Notes under the pieces: generated by a model
Seen by the model: the letters and a program-made list of their open reading frames with translations, nothing else
Databases searched by the model: none
What the model was told of the DNA's origin: nothing
Shown: positions 26,398-36,501 of the stretch, piece after piece
How the letters are laid out: every line of letters starts with the position of its first letter
How positions within the stretch are numbered: position 1 is the stretch's first letter
Assembly: GCF_001658025.2 (NCBI RefSeq)
Contig: NZ_CP014007.2
Location: forward strand, 930,001 to 994,000
Length of the DNA: 64,000 nt
Origin: Kosakonia oryzae
Lineage (GTDB): Bacteria; Pseudomonadota; Gammaproteobacteria; Enterobacterales; Enterobacteriaceae
Direction: 5' to 3'
Translations under genes and position numbers: made by a program

Positions 26398-26928
26398 GTG
26401 ATTGATGACGATGGCTACCGCCCAAATGTGGGAATCGTAATCTGCAATCGACAGGGCCAGGTGATGTGGGCCAGACGCTTCGGGCAGCACTCCTGGCAAT
26501 TTCCCCAGGGGGGAATCAACCCAGGCGAGACCCCGGAGCAGGCGATGTACCGGGAACTGTTCGAGGAAGTGGGCTTAAGTCGTAAAGATGTTCGTATCCT
26601 TGCTTCTACCCGTAACTGGTTGCGTTACAAGTTACCGAAACGTTTGGTGCGTTGGGACACAAAGCCGGTTTGTATCGGCCAGAAACAAAAATGGTTTCTT
26701 TTGCAGTTGATTGGTAATGATGCAGAAATCAATATGCAAACCAGTAGCACCCCTGAGTTTGATGGCTGGCGTTGGGTAAGCTACTGGTATCCTGTTCGTC
26801 AGGTAGTCTCGTTTAAACGCGACGTCTACCGGCGGGTGATGAAAGAGTTTGCAAGTGCGGTGTTATCGCTTCAGGAAACGCCTCCTAAGCCACAAAACGC
26901 ACCTGCCTGGCGACGTAAACGAGGTTAA
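26398..26928 (+). CDS. rppH: RppH, RNA pyrophosphohydrolase
   Basis: A 176-residue Nudix hydrolase that removes pyrophosphate from the 5' end of triphosphorylated mRNA and so starts RNase E decay. The Nudix box runs from Gly38 to Leu60 with [20 protein letters not shown], catalytic Glu53 included. The start is GTG at 26398 with TTGAGGTAGTCC upstream, as in E. coli. The C-terminal tail (RRKRG) is basic. ptsP begins 12 bases later, so the two are probably cotranscribed. Confidence 0.96.
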   Translation: MIDDDGYRPNVGIVICNRQGQVMWARRFGQHSWQFPQGGINPGETPEQAMYRELFEEVGLSRKDVRILASTRNWLRYKLPKRLVRWDTKPVCIGQKQKWFLLQLIGNDAEINMQTSSTPEFDGWRWVSYWYPVRQVVSFKRDVYRRVMKEFASAVLSLQETPPKPQNAPAWRRKRG

Positions 26929-26940
26929 GCCACCCACATT

Positions 26941-29187
26941 ATGCTCACCCGACTGCGAGAAATAGTTGAGAAAGTTGCCAGCGCGCCGCGTCTTAACGAA
27001 GCGCTGGAGATACTGGTTACCGACGTGTGTCTGGCGATGGAAACCGAAGTATGCTCGGTCTATCTTGCAGATCACGACAGGCGCTGTTTTTATCTGATGG
27101 CGACGCGCGGCTTAAAAAAGCCGCGCGGCCGTACTGTCACACTCGCATTCGATCAGGGGATCGTGGGCCTGATTGGCCGACTGGCGGAACCCATCAACCT
27201 TGCCGATGCGCAGAAACATCCCAGCTTTAAATATATTCCTGCGGTAAAAGAGGAGCGTTTTCGCGCGTTTCTCGGCGTACCGATTATCCAGCGCCGCCAG
27301 TTGCTTGGCGTACTGGTTGTGCAGCAGCGTGAGCTGCGCCAGTACAATGAAAGCGAAGAGTCCTTTTTGGTCACACTGGCCACCCAGGTCGCTGCGATCC
27401 TTTCCCAGTCACAATTAAACGCCTTGTTTGGTCAGTATCGGCAGACACGTATTCGTGCGCTGCCGGCTTCGCCGGGGGTTGCCATTGCCGAAGGCTGGAT
27501 GGATCAAACCCTGCCGCTGATGGAGCAGGTTTATCCGGCATCGACGCTGGATACCTCGCTTGAGCGCGAAAGGCTGACCAGCGCGCTGGAAGAGGCTGCC
27601 AACGAATTTCGCCGTTACAGCAAGCGTTTTTCCGCCGGCGCGCAAAAAGAGACGGCGGCGATTTTCGATCTCTATTCCCACCTGCTCTCCGATGCGCGTT
27701 TGCGCCGTGAGCTGTTCGAAGAAGTGGATAGAGGTGCGGTGGCCGAATGGGCGGTGAAAACGGTGATCGAAAGCTTCGCCGAACAGTTTGCCGCGCTCAG
27801 CGATGGTTATCTGAAAGAACGCGCTGGCGATCTCCGGACCCTTGGTCAGCGTCTGCTGTTCCACCTTGATGACAATATTCAGGGGCCGAATACCTGGCCG
27901 GAGCGCTTTGTGCTGGTCGCCGATGAGCTTTCGGCGACAACGCTGGCTGAGTTGCCGCACGATCGGCTGGTTGGCGTGGTGGTGCGCGACGGTGCCGCCA
28001 ACTCTCATGCCGCGATCATGGTGCGCGCGCTTGGCATTCCGACGGTGATGGGGGCGGATATTCAGCCTTCTGCGCTGCATCGCCGTACGCTGATTGTCGA
28101 TGGTTACCGTGGCGAATTACTGGTGGATCCAGAACCGGTTCTGCTACAGGAATACCAGCGTCTTATCACTGAGGAGAATGAGCTCAGCCGTCTCGCCGAA
28201 GATGACGTCAATCTGGCGGCGCAACTTAAAAGCGGCGAGCGGGTGAAAGTGATGCTGAATGCTGGCTTAAGCCCGGAGCACGAAGAGAAACTCGGCAGCC
28301 GCATCGACGGTATCGGGCTATACCGCACTGAAATTCCCTTTATGCTGCAAAACGGCTTTCCGTCGGAAGAGGAGCAGGTGGCGCAATATCAGGGCATGCT
28401 GCAAATGTTCAACGACAAGCCGGTGACGCTGCGTACGCTGGATGTTGGCGCTGATAAACAATTGCCCTATATGCCCATCAGCGAGGAAAACCCCTGTCTT
28501 GGCTGGCGAGGCATTCGTATTACGCTCGATCAGCCGGAAATTTTCCTCGTGCAGGTGCGCGCCATGCTGCGCGCTAATGCGGCCACCGGCAACCTCAGTA
28601 TTCTCTTGCCGATGATCACCAGTATTGACGAGGTGGATGAAGCCAAACGGCTCATTGAACGCGCCGGACGTGAAGTCGAGGAGATGATCGGCTACGCCAT
28701 TCCACGCCCGCGTATTGGCGTGATGCTGGAAGTGCCCTCAATGGTGTTTATGTTGTCGCATCTGGCAAGCCGCGTTGATTTTATCTCCATCGGCACCAAC
28801 GATCTGACGCAGTATATTCTGGCGGTGGATCGCAACAATACCCGCGTAGCGACAATGTATGACAGCCTGCATCCGGCCGTGCTGCGTGCGTTGTCGATGG
28901 TGGCAACCGAGGCGGAACGGTTAGGTATCGACCTTTGCCTGTGTGGTGAAATGGCCGGAGATCCGATGTGTGTCGCCGTGCTGATAGGCCTTGGTTATCG
29001 CCATCTGTCGATGAACGGGCGTTCGGTCGCGCGCATCAAATATTTGCTGCGGCGCATTGATGCTGAAGAGGCGCGGGTGCTGGCAAACCGCACGCTTGAG
29101 GCGCAGTTAGCCGCCGAAGTTCGCCACCAGATTGCCGCTTTTATGGAGCGTCGTGGGCTGGGCGGTCTGATCCGCGGCGGGATTTAA
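26941..29187 (+). CDS. ptsP: PtsP, enzyme I of the nitrogen phosphotransferase system
   Basis: A 748-residue EI-Ntr, identical in length to the K-12 protein. It passes phosphate from PEP to NPr and EIIA-Ntr, which regulate potassium and nitrogen balance. The N-terminal GAF domain (about 1-165) senses glutamine and 2-oxoglutarate. The phosphohistidine is His356 in GAANSHAAIM, and the PEP-binding barrel has IGTNDLTQY and LCGEMAGDP. It lies close behind rppH. The 186 bases after its stop contain no evident terminator. Confidence 0.96.
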   Translation: MLTRLREIVEKVASAPRLNEALEILVTDVCLAMETEVCSVYLADHDRRCFYLMATRGLKKPRGRTVTLAFDQGIVGLIGRLAEPINLADAQKHPSFKYIPAVKEERFRAFLGVPIIQRRQLLGVLVVQQRELRQYNESEESFLVTLATQVAAILSQSQLNALFGQYRQTRIRALPASPGVAIAEGWMDQTLPLMEQVYPASTLDTSLERERLTSALEEAANEFRRYSKRFSAGAQKETAAIFDLYSHLLSDARLRRELFEEVDRGAVAEWAVKTVIESFAEQFAALSDGYLKERAGDLRTLGQRLLFHLDDNIQGPNTWPERFVLVADELSATTLAELPHDRLVGVVVRDGAANSHAAIMVRALGIPTVMGADIQPSALHRRTLIVDGYRGELLVDPEPVLLQEYQRLITEENELSRLAEDDVNLAAQLKSGERVKVMLNAGLSPEHEEKLGSRIDGIGLYRTEIPFMLQNGFPSEEEQVAQYQGMLQMFNDKPVTLRTLDVGADKQLPYMPISEENPCLGWRGIRITLDQPEIFLVQVRAMLRANAATGNLSILLPMITSIDEVDEAKRLIERAGREVEEMIGYAIPRPRIGVMLEVPSMVFMLSHLASRVDFISIGTNDLTQYILAVDRNNTRVATMYDSLHPAVLRALSMVATEAERLGIDLCLCGEMAGDPMCVAVLIGLGYRHLSMNGRSVARIKYLLRRIDAEEARVLANRTLEAQLAAEVRHQIAAFMERRGLGGLIRGGI

Positions 29188-29373
29188 GTGTCTGCTTATT
29201 CAGCCGTAAAATAAGTGCGTAGCTGTCGGACTATACATATCTTTTACAACTTCGGCGCAACTCATGCATCCCCCTTATGCTATGATTCGCCCCTTTGGAG
29301 CGGCTGCCGGTTGCGGCCGCGTATGTAAACCGCTGTCCACTTTCGGCGGAAGAACAACAAGTTGTGGTGACAG

Positions 29374-30249
29374 ATGAACAGTGGCTATCTGCGTTTTCCC
29401 GATTTTGATCCGGTGATTTTTTCCATTGGGCCCGTCTCCCTGCACTGGTACGGGTTGATGTACCTTGTAGGATTCGTTTTTGCCATGTGGCTGGCTACGC
29501 GTCGGGCTAACCGTCCGGGCAGCGGCTGGACGAAAAACGAAGTGGAAAATCTGCTCTATGCAGGTTTCCTGGGGGTATTTCTGGGTGGCCGCCTCGGCTA
29601 CGTGTTGTTCTATAATTTCCCGGTGTTCCTTGCCGATCCGCTCTATCTGTTCCGCGTGTGGGATGGCGGTATGTCCTTCCACGGTGGCCTGATTGGCGTC
29701 ATCGTTGTGATGGTGATTTTCGCGCGTCGTACTAAACGCAGCTTCTTCCAGGTCTCTGATTTTATTGCGCCGTTGATCCCCTTTGGTCTGGGTGCCGGAC
29801 GTCTGGGTAACTTTATTAATGGTGAATTATGGGGCCGCGTCGATCCCTCATTCCCGTTTACTATGCTGTTCCCCGGCTCGCGTGCGGAAGATGCCGCGTT
29901 GCTGCCAGCGCATCCGGAATGGCAGTCGATTTTTGATACCTACGGCGTGCTGCCGCGCCATATGTCACAGCTCTATGAGCTGGCGCTGGAAGGCGTTGTC
30001 CTGTTTATCATCCTTAACCTGTTTATCCGCAAACCACGCCCGACCGGCGCGGTCTCCGGCTTGTTCCTGATTGGCTACGGCGCGTTCCGTATCATTGTTG
30101 AATTTTTCCGCCAGCCCGACGCGCAGTTTACCGGCGAATGGGTGCAGTACATCAGCATGGGGCAGATCCTCTCCATTCCAATGATTGTCGCAGGCGCTAT
30201 TATGATGATTTGGGCGTACCGCCATCGTTCGCCGCAACACGTTTCCTGA
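29374..30249 (+). CDS. lgt: Lgt, prolipoprotein diacylglyceryl transferase
   Basis: A 291-residue, seven-helix inner-membrane enzyme that attaches diacylglycerol from phosphatidylglycerol to the lipobox cysteine of prolipoproteins, an essential step. The family signature [16 protein letters not shown] contains Arg143, and His103 is in SFHGGLIG. Length equals E. coli Lgt. ATG is preceded by GTGGTGACAG. thyA starts 6 bases after the stop, so the two form an operon. Its products act on MltA, YgdI and YgdR encoded in this same window. Confidence 0.97.
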   Translation: MNSGYLRFPDFDPVIFSIGPVSLHWYGLMYLVGFVFAMWLATRRANRPGSGWTKNEVENLLYAGFLGVFLGGRLGYVLFYNFPVFLADPLYLFRVWDGGMSFHGGLIGVIVVMVIFARRTKRSFFQVSDFIAPLIPFGLGAGRLGNFINGELWGRVDPSFPFTMLFPGSRAEDAALLPAHPEWQSIFDTYGVLPRHMSQLYELALEGVVLFIILNLFIRKPRPTGAVSGLFLIGYGAFRIIVEFFRQPDAQFTGEWVQYISMGQILSIPMIVAGAIMMIWAYRHRSPQHVS

Positions 30250-30255
30250 GGAACC

Positions 30256-31050
30256 ATGAAACAGTATTTAGAATTGATGCAAAAGGTGCTGACCGAAGGC
30301 ACCCCGAAAAACGACCGCACCGGGACAGGCACGTTGTCTATTTTTGGCCATCAGATGCGTTTTAATCTGCAGGACGGCTTCCCGCTGGTGACCACCAAGC
30401 GCTGCCATTTGCGTTCAATTATCCATGAGCTGCTGTGGTTCCTGCAGGGCGATACCAATATCGCTTATTTGCGCGAAAACAACGTCACCATCTGGGATGA
30501 ATGGGCCAACGAGCAGGGCGATCTCGGCCCGGTTTACGGTAAACAGTGGCGCGCATGGCCAACGCCGGATGGTCGCCATATCGATCAGATTTCAACGGTT
30601 ATCAACCAGTTGAAAAACGATCCGGACTCTCGCCGCATTATCGTTTCGGCCTGGAACGTCGGCGAACTGGATAAAATGGCGCTGGCACCTTGCCATGCGT
30701 TCTTCCAGTTCTATGTGGCGGACGGCAAGCTCTCTTGCCAGCTCTATCAACGTTCCTGCGATGTGTTCCTTGGGCTACCGTTCAATATCGCCAGCTATGC
30801 GCTGCTGGTGCATATGATGGCGCAGCAGTGCGATCTGGAGCCGGGTGATTTTGTCTGGACGGGAGGCGATACGCACCTCTACAGTAACCATCTTGAGCAG
30901 GCGCATCTGCAACTCAGCCGCGAACCCCGCGCGCTGCCGAAACTGGTGATCAAACGTAAGCCTGAGTCGCTGTTTGATTACCGCTTCGAAGATTTCGACA
31001 TTGAAGGTTACGATCCGCACCCGGCAATTAAAGCGCCGGTCGCTGTCTGA
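30256..31050 (+). CDS. thyA: ThyA, thymidylate synthase
   Basis: A 264-residue enzyme making dTMP from dUMP with methylenetetrahydrofolate. The nucleophile is Cys146 in [10 protein letters not shown]. Other anchors are [11 protein letters not shown] at the N-terminus and the dUMP-binding segment [28 protein letters not shown] ribosome-binding site overlaps the lgt stop, so expression is probably coupled to lgt. A strong terminator follows. Confidence 0.97.
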   Translation: MKQYLELMQKVLTEGTPKNDRTGTGTLSIFGHQMRFNLQDGFPLVTTKRCHLRSIIHELLWFLQGDTNIAYLRENNVTIWDEWANEQGDLGPVYGKQWRAWPTPDGRHIDQISTVINQLKNDPDSRRIIVSAWNVGELDKMALAPCHAFFQFYVADGKLSCQLYQRSCDVFLGLPFNIASYALLVHMMAQQCDLEPGDFVWTGGDTHLYSNHLEQAHLQLSREPRALPKLVIKRKPESLFDYRFEDFDIEGYDPHPAIKAPVAV

Positions 31051-31068
31051 CCAGGCTGAACATGACAC

Positions 31069-31098
31069 AACCGGTGCAGTAATGCGCCGGTTTTTTTT
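31069..31098 (+). terminator. Terminator after thyA
   Basis: AACCGG with CCGGTT plus an inner GC/GC pair, followed by eight T. It lies 19 bases after the stop codon and ends the lgt-thyA unit. Confidence 0.85.
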
Positions 31099-31234
31099 CA
31101 TCAAAAAACGGTTTTTCGGCGCTGCTCGCAACCGCTGTGCAAGCCACTGCAAATGCACTTTTTTCTCTCGTAATGCCTCGTAATTTTCCCTTTTCTGCCT
31201 CGATCTGAACATCTACCGCTTGCACACTGCCGCC

Positions 31235-31696
31235 ATGAAAAACGAAGCGGGTTTTACCCTTATTGAAACGCTTATCGCCGTTGCGCTGATCGCAATCCTG
31301 AGCGGTATGGGGCTTTCGGGCTGGCAGTACTGGCAGGCGCAACAGCGGTTATGGCAGACCGCGCTACAAGTTCGCCACTTTTTGGAACGGTTACGCGAAG
31401 AGGCTAACTGGCATAACCAGGCGCAACGGGTTTATTCGGCACGGGAAGGCGATGGCTGGTGCCTGCTCAATTCGCCCTCAACGGGCTGCGCCACGTCTGG
31501 CTCGCTCTCCGTTATGCCTGCCTGGCCTGAGGTGATGCTCCTGGATGTGACGCCATCGCTCGGTTTCTTTGGTTTGCGCAACACTGCATGGCCGGGACAT
31601 ATTCGCGTGCGCAGCAGCGCCGGAGAGTGGCGGATCGTGGTTTCAGCCTGGGGGCGCATCAGAATGTGTCAGAACGCGAAGGACGATCAATGTTGA
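31235..31696 (+). CDS. ppdA: PpdA, prepilin-peptidase-dependent minor pseudopilin
   Basis: A 153-residue type IV pilin-like protein. The class III signal is GFTLIETLIAVALIAIL: glycine for prepilin peptidase cleavage, then Phe+1 and the conserved Glu+5 in the hydrophobic helix. The globular part keeps TPSLGFFGLRNTAWPGHIR as in E. coli PpdA. The start is set at ATG 31235 by comparison with E. coli; the ribosome-binding site is weak, and TTG 31220 is the alternative. It heads the ppdA-ppdB-ygdB-ppdC group, in which each gene overlaps the next. Assembly role is known only by analogy. Confidence 0.92.
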   Translation: MKNEAGFTLIETLIAVALIAILSGMGLSGWQYWQAQQRLWQTALQVRHFLERLREEANWHNQAQRVYSAREGDGWCLLNSPSTGCATSGSLSVMPAWPEVMLLDVTPSLGFFGLRNTAWPGHIRVRSSAGEWRIVVSAWGRIRMCQNAKDDQC

Positions 31697-32253
31697 ACAG
31701 TCAACGGGGTTTTTCACTGCTGGAAACCATACTGGCAATGGCTATCGGTAGCATATTGCTGCTGGCTTCGGCCCGCTTTTTACCGGCACTGCAAGCCGCC
31801 GTTTTGCAACAGACTCGTGTCCAGACGCTGGAGGACGATCTCTGGCAACGGCTCTGGGCGGTAGCAAAGCAGTTACAGCGGGCGGGCTACTGTAACGGCA
31901 GTTGCACTGGCCAACCGCTGATCATCAGCAATAGCGGAGAGTGTGTGATAATGCAGTGGGATGCCAACAGTAACGGACGCTGGGAATCTTCTGCGAGCAG
32001 TGAACCGGAGCAAACGGGTTTTCGCCTGCAAAATGGCGCACTGGAGACATTGCGTGGCGCAACGTCCTGTACCGGACGGGGCTGGGAAAAAACGACCGAT
32101 CCCGCCCAGATGTCTGTCTCGCGTTTTAACGTGACCCTGCGCCAGACGACAGGACATGCCCCGCAGCTTACTGTCGCGCTCACCGCCTCTCTTCCTGGCG
32201 ATGCCGGAACAACGGTGAACGCTGTGCTGGACGTCACCGGATATAACTTATGA
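31690..32253 (+). CDS. ppdB: PpdB, prepilin-peptidase-dependent minor pseudopilin
   Basis: A 187-residue pilin-like protein, same length as K-12 PpdB. The signal is RGFSLLETILAMAIGSI with cleavage after Gly and Glu+5 present. Several cysteines (CNGSC, TSC) in the globular domain could form disulfides in the periplasm. The start ATG 31690 overlaps the ppdA stop by 7 bases. The open frame begins 100 bases earlier inside ppdA, which is not used. It resembles PilW/GspJ minor pilins. Confidence 0.92.
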   Translation: MLNSQRGFSLLETILAMAIGSILLLASARFLPALQAAVLQQTRVQTLEDDLWQRLWAVAKQLQRAGYCNGSCTGQPLIISNSGECVIMQWDANSNGRWESSASSEPEQTGFRLQNGALETLRGATSCTGRGWEKTTDPAQMSVSRFNVTLRQTTGHAPQLTVALTASLPGDAGTTVNAVLDVTGYNL

Positions 32254-32657
32254 ATCGACAACGAGGAATGTCATCGCTGGCGCTGGTATTGCTGCTACTG
32301 CTGCTCGGAAGCTTGATGCTGAATGGCCTGAATCAGCAGCTTTCCTGCCATTTGTGGCGCGTAAATCGCGAGATCCACGGATTACGCAATATTGCTGAAA
32401 TTCACTCGGCGATGGAGTGGGCGCAACATCAAGTATGGCCATCGCAACCCTTGTTGCAGTGTCGGCAGCCTGCTGGCGCAGGTTGGCGCAGTTGCCTGCG
32501 CATTTTCAGCGATGATTCCGCGTTGCTGATCGTTGCGAACGAAGAGGATGCACTCTGGCATCTGGGGGCTGTAAGCGGTGGTAGTATCCGCTTTTTGCCG
32601 CATGGCTGGAGTGATTTTTGTCCGCTAAACGAGGTGGCGCTATGTCTGCTCCCCTGA
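32250..32657 (+). CDS. ygdB: YgdB, DUF2509 pseudopilin-cluster protein
   Basis: A 135-residue protein with a short basic N-terminus and one membrane helix (SSLALVLLLLLLGSLML). It starts RQRGMSSLALV, resembling a pilin signal but with serine where glutamate is usual, as in PilX/GspK-like minor pilins. It overlaps ppdB by 4 bases and ppdC by 16. Function is unknown apart from its place in the pilin cluster. Confidence 0.9.
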   Translation: MNRQRGMSSLALVLLLLLLGSLMLNGLNQQLSCHLWRVNREIHGLRNIAEIHSAMEWAQHQVWPSQPLLQCRQPAGAGWRSCLRIFSDDSALLIVANEEDALWHLGAVSGGSIRFLPHGWSDFCPLNEVALCLLP

Positions 32658-32965
32658 ACAAGCAACGAGGTTTCAGCCTGACGGAGGTACTGCTGGCGAT
32701 GCTGCTGATGGTGATGGTGGTTACCGCTCTGGGCGGTTATCATCGGGCGTTGGCGTCAGGGTTCTGGTCCGCCAGCCAGTGGCGTCAGCTATGGCGATAT
32801 GCATGGCAACAGGCGCAACCTGACGCTCCGCCTTTGCCGCCCGGCTGGCAGGTAAACCGGGGGCAGACAACGGCAGAGGGATGTGTCAGCATCAACGTCA
32901 CCGTTACCTCGCCAGCGGGCAGGCAGGGGCAGATGACGCGATTATTTTGTCCGAACAGTCAGTAG
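32642..32965 (+). CDS. ppdC: PpdC, prepilin-peptidase-dependent minor pseudopilin
   Basis: A 107-residue pilin-like protein, length equal to E. coli PpdC. The signal is RGFSLTEVLLAMLLMVM with Glu+5. It is similar to PilV/GspI minor pilins. The start at ATG 32642 lies inside the end of ygdB and is the first with a proper signal context; the earlier frame adds eight residues not found in the family. recC begins 12 bases after the stop, so the pilin cluster and recC may share transcripts. Confidence 0.92.
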   Translation: MSAPLNKQRGFSLTEVLLAMLLMVMVVTALGGYHRALASGFWSASQWRQLWRYAWQQAQPDAPPLPPGWQVNRGQTTAEGCVSINVTVTSPAGRQGQMTRLFCPNSQ

Positions 32966-32977
32966 TCAGGAGCGCTT

Positions 32978-35900
32978 ATGTTAAGGGTTTACCACTCCAA
33001 TCGCCTGGATGTGCTGGAAGCATTGATGGAGTTTATCGTTGAGCGAGACAGGCTCGACGATCCCTTTGAACCGGAAGTGGTTCTGGTGCAAAGCACCGGC
33101 ATGGCGCAATGGCTTCAGATGACGCTGGCACAAAAGTTTGGCATCGCCGCCAATATCACCTTTCCGCTCCCGGCAAGTTTCATCTGGGACATGTTTGTCA
33201 GCGTGCTCGATGACATTCCCAAAGAGAGCGCTTTTAGCAAGCAAAGCATGAGTTGGAAGCTTATGTCGCTGCTGCCGGACATGCTGGCGCGCGAAGAGTT
33301 CGCCATGCTGCGTCACTACCTGAATGATGATGACGACAAGCGCAAGCTGTTCCAGCTTTCGTCGCGCGTAGCGGACCTCTACGACCAGTACCTTGTCTAT
33401 CGTCCGGAATGGCTGACACGCTGGGAAACGGGCGAAACCGTTGATGGGCTGGGCGAGGCGCAACAGTGGCAGGCTCCGCTCTGGCGTGCTCTGGTGGAGC
33501 ATACCGCTGCACTCGGCCAGCCTCACTGGCACCGCGCCAATCTCTATCAACGTTTTATCAATACCCTCGAATCAGCACAGACGCCGCCCGCAGGTTTGCC
33601 CTCCCGCGTTTTCATCTGCGGTATTTCTGCGCTGCCGCCAGTCTATTTACAGGCTCTACAGGCGCTGGGTAAGCACATCGATGTTCATCTGCTGTTTACC
33701 AATCCCTGCCGCTACTACTGGGGAGATATTAAAGATCCCGCCTTTTTGGCAAGGCTGGTTACCCGCCAGCGCCGCCATCACCGGGAAGATCGGCAATTTC
33801 CGCTGTTTCGCGATACGCAAAATGCAGGAAGTCTCTTTAATGACGACGGTGAACAGGATGTCGGAAACCCGCTGCTGGCCTCGTGGGGAAAACTGGGGCG
33901 CGATAACATTTTTCTGCTGGCAGGTATGGATCGTTATGAGGAACTGGATGCTTTTGTCGATATCACGCCCGGTTCCCTGCTGCAAAACCTGAAGTACGAC
34001 ATCCTTGAGTTGCAAAACAGCGCCGTGGCGGGCGTGACTGCGGAAGAGTTTGCCAGCAGCGACAAAAAGCGAACGCTCGCGCCCGGCGATCGCAGCGTGA
34101 CGGTACATGTCTGCCATAGCCCGCAGCGTGAAGTGGAGATCCTGCACGATCGTTTACTGGCAATGCTGGAAGCCGATCCGGAACTGACGCCGCGCGATAT
34201 TGTGGTAATGGTGGCGGACATTGACAGCTATAGCCCCTACATCCAGGCCGTTTTCGGCAGCGCCAGCGGCGAGCGTTATCTTCCCTATGCCATTTCTGAC
34301 CGCCGCGCCCGGCAGGCGCATCCGGCGCTACAGGCTTTTATTAGTCTGCTGTCGCTGCCGGACAGCCGCTTTGTTTCAGAAGATGTGCTGGCGCTGCTGG
34401 ATGTTCCGGTGCTGGCTGCGCGTTTTAACATCGATGAAGAGGGGCTGCGTTACCTGCGGCTGTGGGTTAATGAGTCAGGTATTCGCTGGGGCATGGACGA
34501 TGACAACGTGCGCGAGCTTGAGCTACCGCCGACCGGGCAACACACCTGGCAGTTTGGCCTCACGCGTATGCTCATCGGTTATGCCATGGAGAGCCGCCAC
34601 GGCGAATGGCAATCCGTTCTGCCGTATGATGAATCGAGTGGACTGATTGCTGAACTGGTGGGGCATCTGGCAACGCTGCTGATGCAATTGAATATCTGGC
34701 GTCGCGGGCTTTCTGAAGCGCGTCCGCTGGAAGAGTGGCTTCCGGTTTGCCGCGATATGCTCAACGACTTTTTCCTGCCCGATCCGGATACCGAAGCGGC
34801 GCTGGCGCTGATCGAGCAGGAGTGGCAGGCGATCATCGCTCAGGGCGTTGGCGCGAAGTATGGCGAAGCGATCCCACTTTCTTTACTCCGTGACGAGCTG
34901 GCCCAGCGCCTGGATCAGGAGCGTATTAGCCAGCGCTTTCTCGCCGGTCCGGTCAATATCTGTACCCTGATGCCGATGCGTTCCATTCCCTTTAAGGTAG
35001 TTTGCCTGTTAGGCATGAATGACGGCGTTTACCCGCGCACGCTCCCGCCGCTGGGGTTTGATCTGATGAGTCAGAAACCACAGCGCGGCGATCGCAGCCG
35101 ACGCGACGATGACCGCTATCTCTTCCTGGAGGCGCTGATTTCGGCGCAGCAGCAGCTCTATATCAGCTATATCGGCCGTTCTATCCAGGATAACAAAGAG
35201 CGTTTCCCTTCCGTGCTGGTGCAGGAACTGGTTGATTATATTGGCCAAAGCCACTGTCTGGCGGGAGATGAAGCGCTGAACTGCGATGACAGCGAGCGTC
35301 GGGTGAAAGCACATATCACGCATTTACATACCCGTATGCCGTTCGATCCGGCGAACTTTACTGCTGACGAGTGGCAGAGTTATGCCCGCGAATGGCTGCC
35401 TGCGGCGAGTTCGCAGGGTGAAGCGCATTCACCGTTTATCCAGACGCTGGAAAGTCAGCCGCTGGAGACGCTCTCCTTCGATCAGCTTCAGCGCTTCTGG
35501 GCGCATCCGGTCAGGGCTTTTTTCCAGATGCGTTTACGGGTCAATTTCCGTCCGGAAGAGCATGAGATCCCTGATGCTGAGCCATTTATCCTTGATGGTT
35601 TAGATCGGTACCAGTTGAATCTTGAGCTGCTCAACGCATTAGTGGAGCAGCAGGATGAAGATAAATTATTCCGCCGTTATCGCGCTGCTGGCTTGCTGCC
35701 TTATGGCGCATTTGGAGAAATCATCTGGGAAACACAGTGCCAGGAGATGCAGGAACTTGCTGGTCGCGTCATCGAGCATCGTCAACCGGCCGTAAGCCAG
35801 GAGATCGATCTTCACTGTGCGGGTGTTCATTTGACGGGCTGGTTGTCACGTGTGCAGCCGGATGGCCTGCTACGCTGGCGTCCCTCTTTATTGAGCGTTT

Positions 35901-36349
35901 CTCAGGGGCTGCAACTTTGGCTTGAGCATCTTGTCTACTGTGCCAGCGGCGGTGCCGGCGAAAGCCGGTTGTTTGTGCGTAAAGACGGCGAGTGGCGATT
36001 CCCACCGCTGGAGCCAGAGCAGGCAATGGACTCTCTGGCGCTGATGATCGAAGGTTACCGGGAAGGGATGACGAAACCACTGTTGCTGGTGCCGGAAAGC
36101 GGCGGCGCGTGGATAAAAGCCTGTTATGACGCCGCAAATGATGCCATGTTAATGGACGAGGAAACGCTACAGAAAGCGCAAAGCAAATTTTTGCAAGCCT
36201 GGGAGGGCAATATGATGGTTCGCGGTGAAGGTGAAGATATATGGTATCAGCGGTTGTGGCGTACCCTTGAGCCAGAGTGTTACGCTGAAATCACCGAACA
36301 GGCGCGCCGTTTCCTGTTACCGCTTTATCGACATAATCAGTCCGACTGA
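32978..36349 (+). CDS. recC: RecC subunit of exonuclease V
   Basis: A 1123-residue subunit of RecBCD, one residue longer than in K-12. It lacks helicase activity but splits the DNA duplex and recognises the Chi sequence with its inactive helicase-like channel. The N-terminus LRVYHSNRLDVLEALMEFIV and the segment CLLGMNDGVYPRTLPPLGFDLM are typical. The start has AGTCAGGAGCGCTT upstream. ptrA follows after 152 bases, in which only a small GCTGGC/GCCAGC hairpin (36422-36436) is seen. Confidence 0.97.
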   Translation: MLRVYHSNRLDVLEALMEFIVERDRLDDPFEPEVVLVQSTGMAQWLQMTLAQKFGIAANITFPLPASFIWDMFVSVLDDIPKESAFSKQSMSWKLMSLLPDMLAREEFAMLRHYLNDDDDKRKLFQLSSRVADLYDQYLVYRPEWLTRWETGETVDGLGEAQQWQAPLWRALVEHTAALGQPHWHRANLYQRFINTLESAQTPPAGLPSRVFICGISALPPVYLQALQALGKHIDVHLLFTNPCRYYWGDIKDPAFLARLVTRQRRHHREDRQFPLFRDTQNAGSLFNDDGEQDVGNPLLASWGKLGRDNIFLLAGMDRYEELDAFVDITPGSLLQNLKYDILELQNSAVAGVTAEEFASSDKKRTLAPGDRSVTVHVCHSPQREVEILHDRLLAMLEADPELTPRDIVVMVADIDSYSPYIQAVFGSASGERYLPYAISDRRARQAHPALQAFISLLSLPDSRFVSEDVLALLDVPVLAARFNIDEEGLRYLRLWVNESGIRWGMDDDNVRELELPPTGQHTWQFGLTRMLIGYAMESRHGEWQSVLPYDESSGLIAELVGHLATLLMQLNIWRRGLSEARPLEEWLPVCRDMLNDFFLPDPDTEAALALIEQEWQAIIAQGVGAKYGEAIPLSLLRDELAQRLDQERISQRFLAGPVNICTLMPMRSIPFKVVCLLGMNDGVYPRTLPPLGFDLMSQKPQRGDRSRRDDDRYLFLEALISAQQQLYISYIGRSIQDNKERFPSVLVQELVDYIGQSHCLAGDEALNCDDSERRVKAHITHLHTRMPFDPANFTADEWQSYAREWLPAASSQGEAHSPFIQTLESQPLETLSFDQLQRFWAHPVRAFFQMRLRVNFRPEEHEIPDAEPFILDGLDRYQLNLELLNALVEQQDEDKLFRRYRAAGLLPYGAFGEIIWETQCQEMQELAGRVIEHRQPAVSQEIDLHCAGVHLTGWLSRVQPDGLLRWRPSLLSVSQGLQLWLEHLVYCASGGAGESRLFVRKDGEWRFPPLEPEQAMDSLALMIEGYREGMTKPLLLVPESGGAWIKACYDAANDAMLMDEETLQKAQSKFLQAWEGNMMVRGEGEDIWYQRLWRTLEPECYAEITEQARRFLLPLYRHNQSD

Positions 36350-36501
36350 CTGTATAAAAATTGCGCAAGCCGTAAGCATCCATTATTATGCGCGACGGTC
36401 ACGGACTGATATAACAAGAGTGCTGGCAAAGCCAGCGCGAGTATATCTGGCAGTTTCACAGCGACTGGAGCCGCCAGAAACGTTAATGATGAGGTTCGTG
36501 A

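Noticed and set aside
36422-36436. GCTGGC/GCCAGC hairpin between recC and ptrA as a terminator
   Set aside because: Stem of six pairs without a T run; probably not an efficient terminator, so not listed as a feature.
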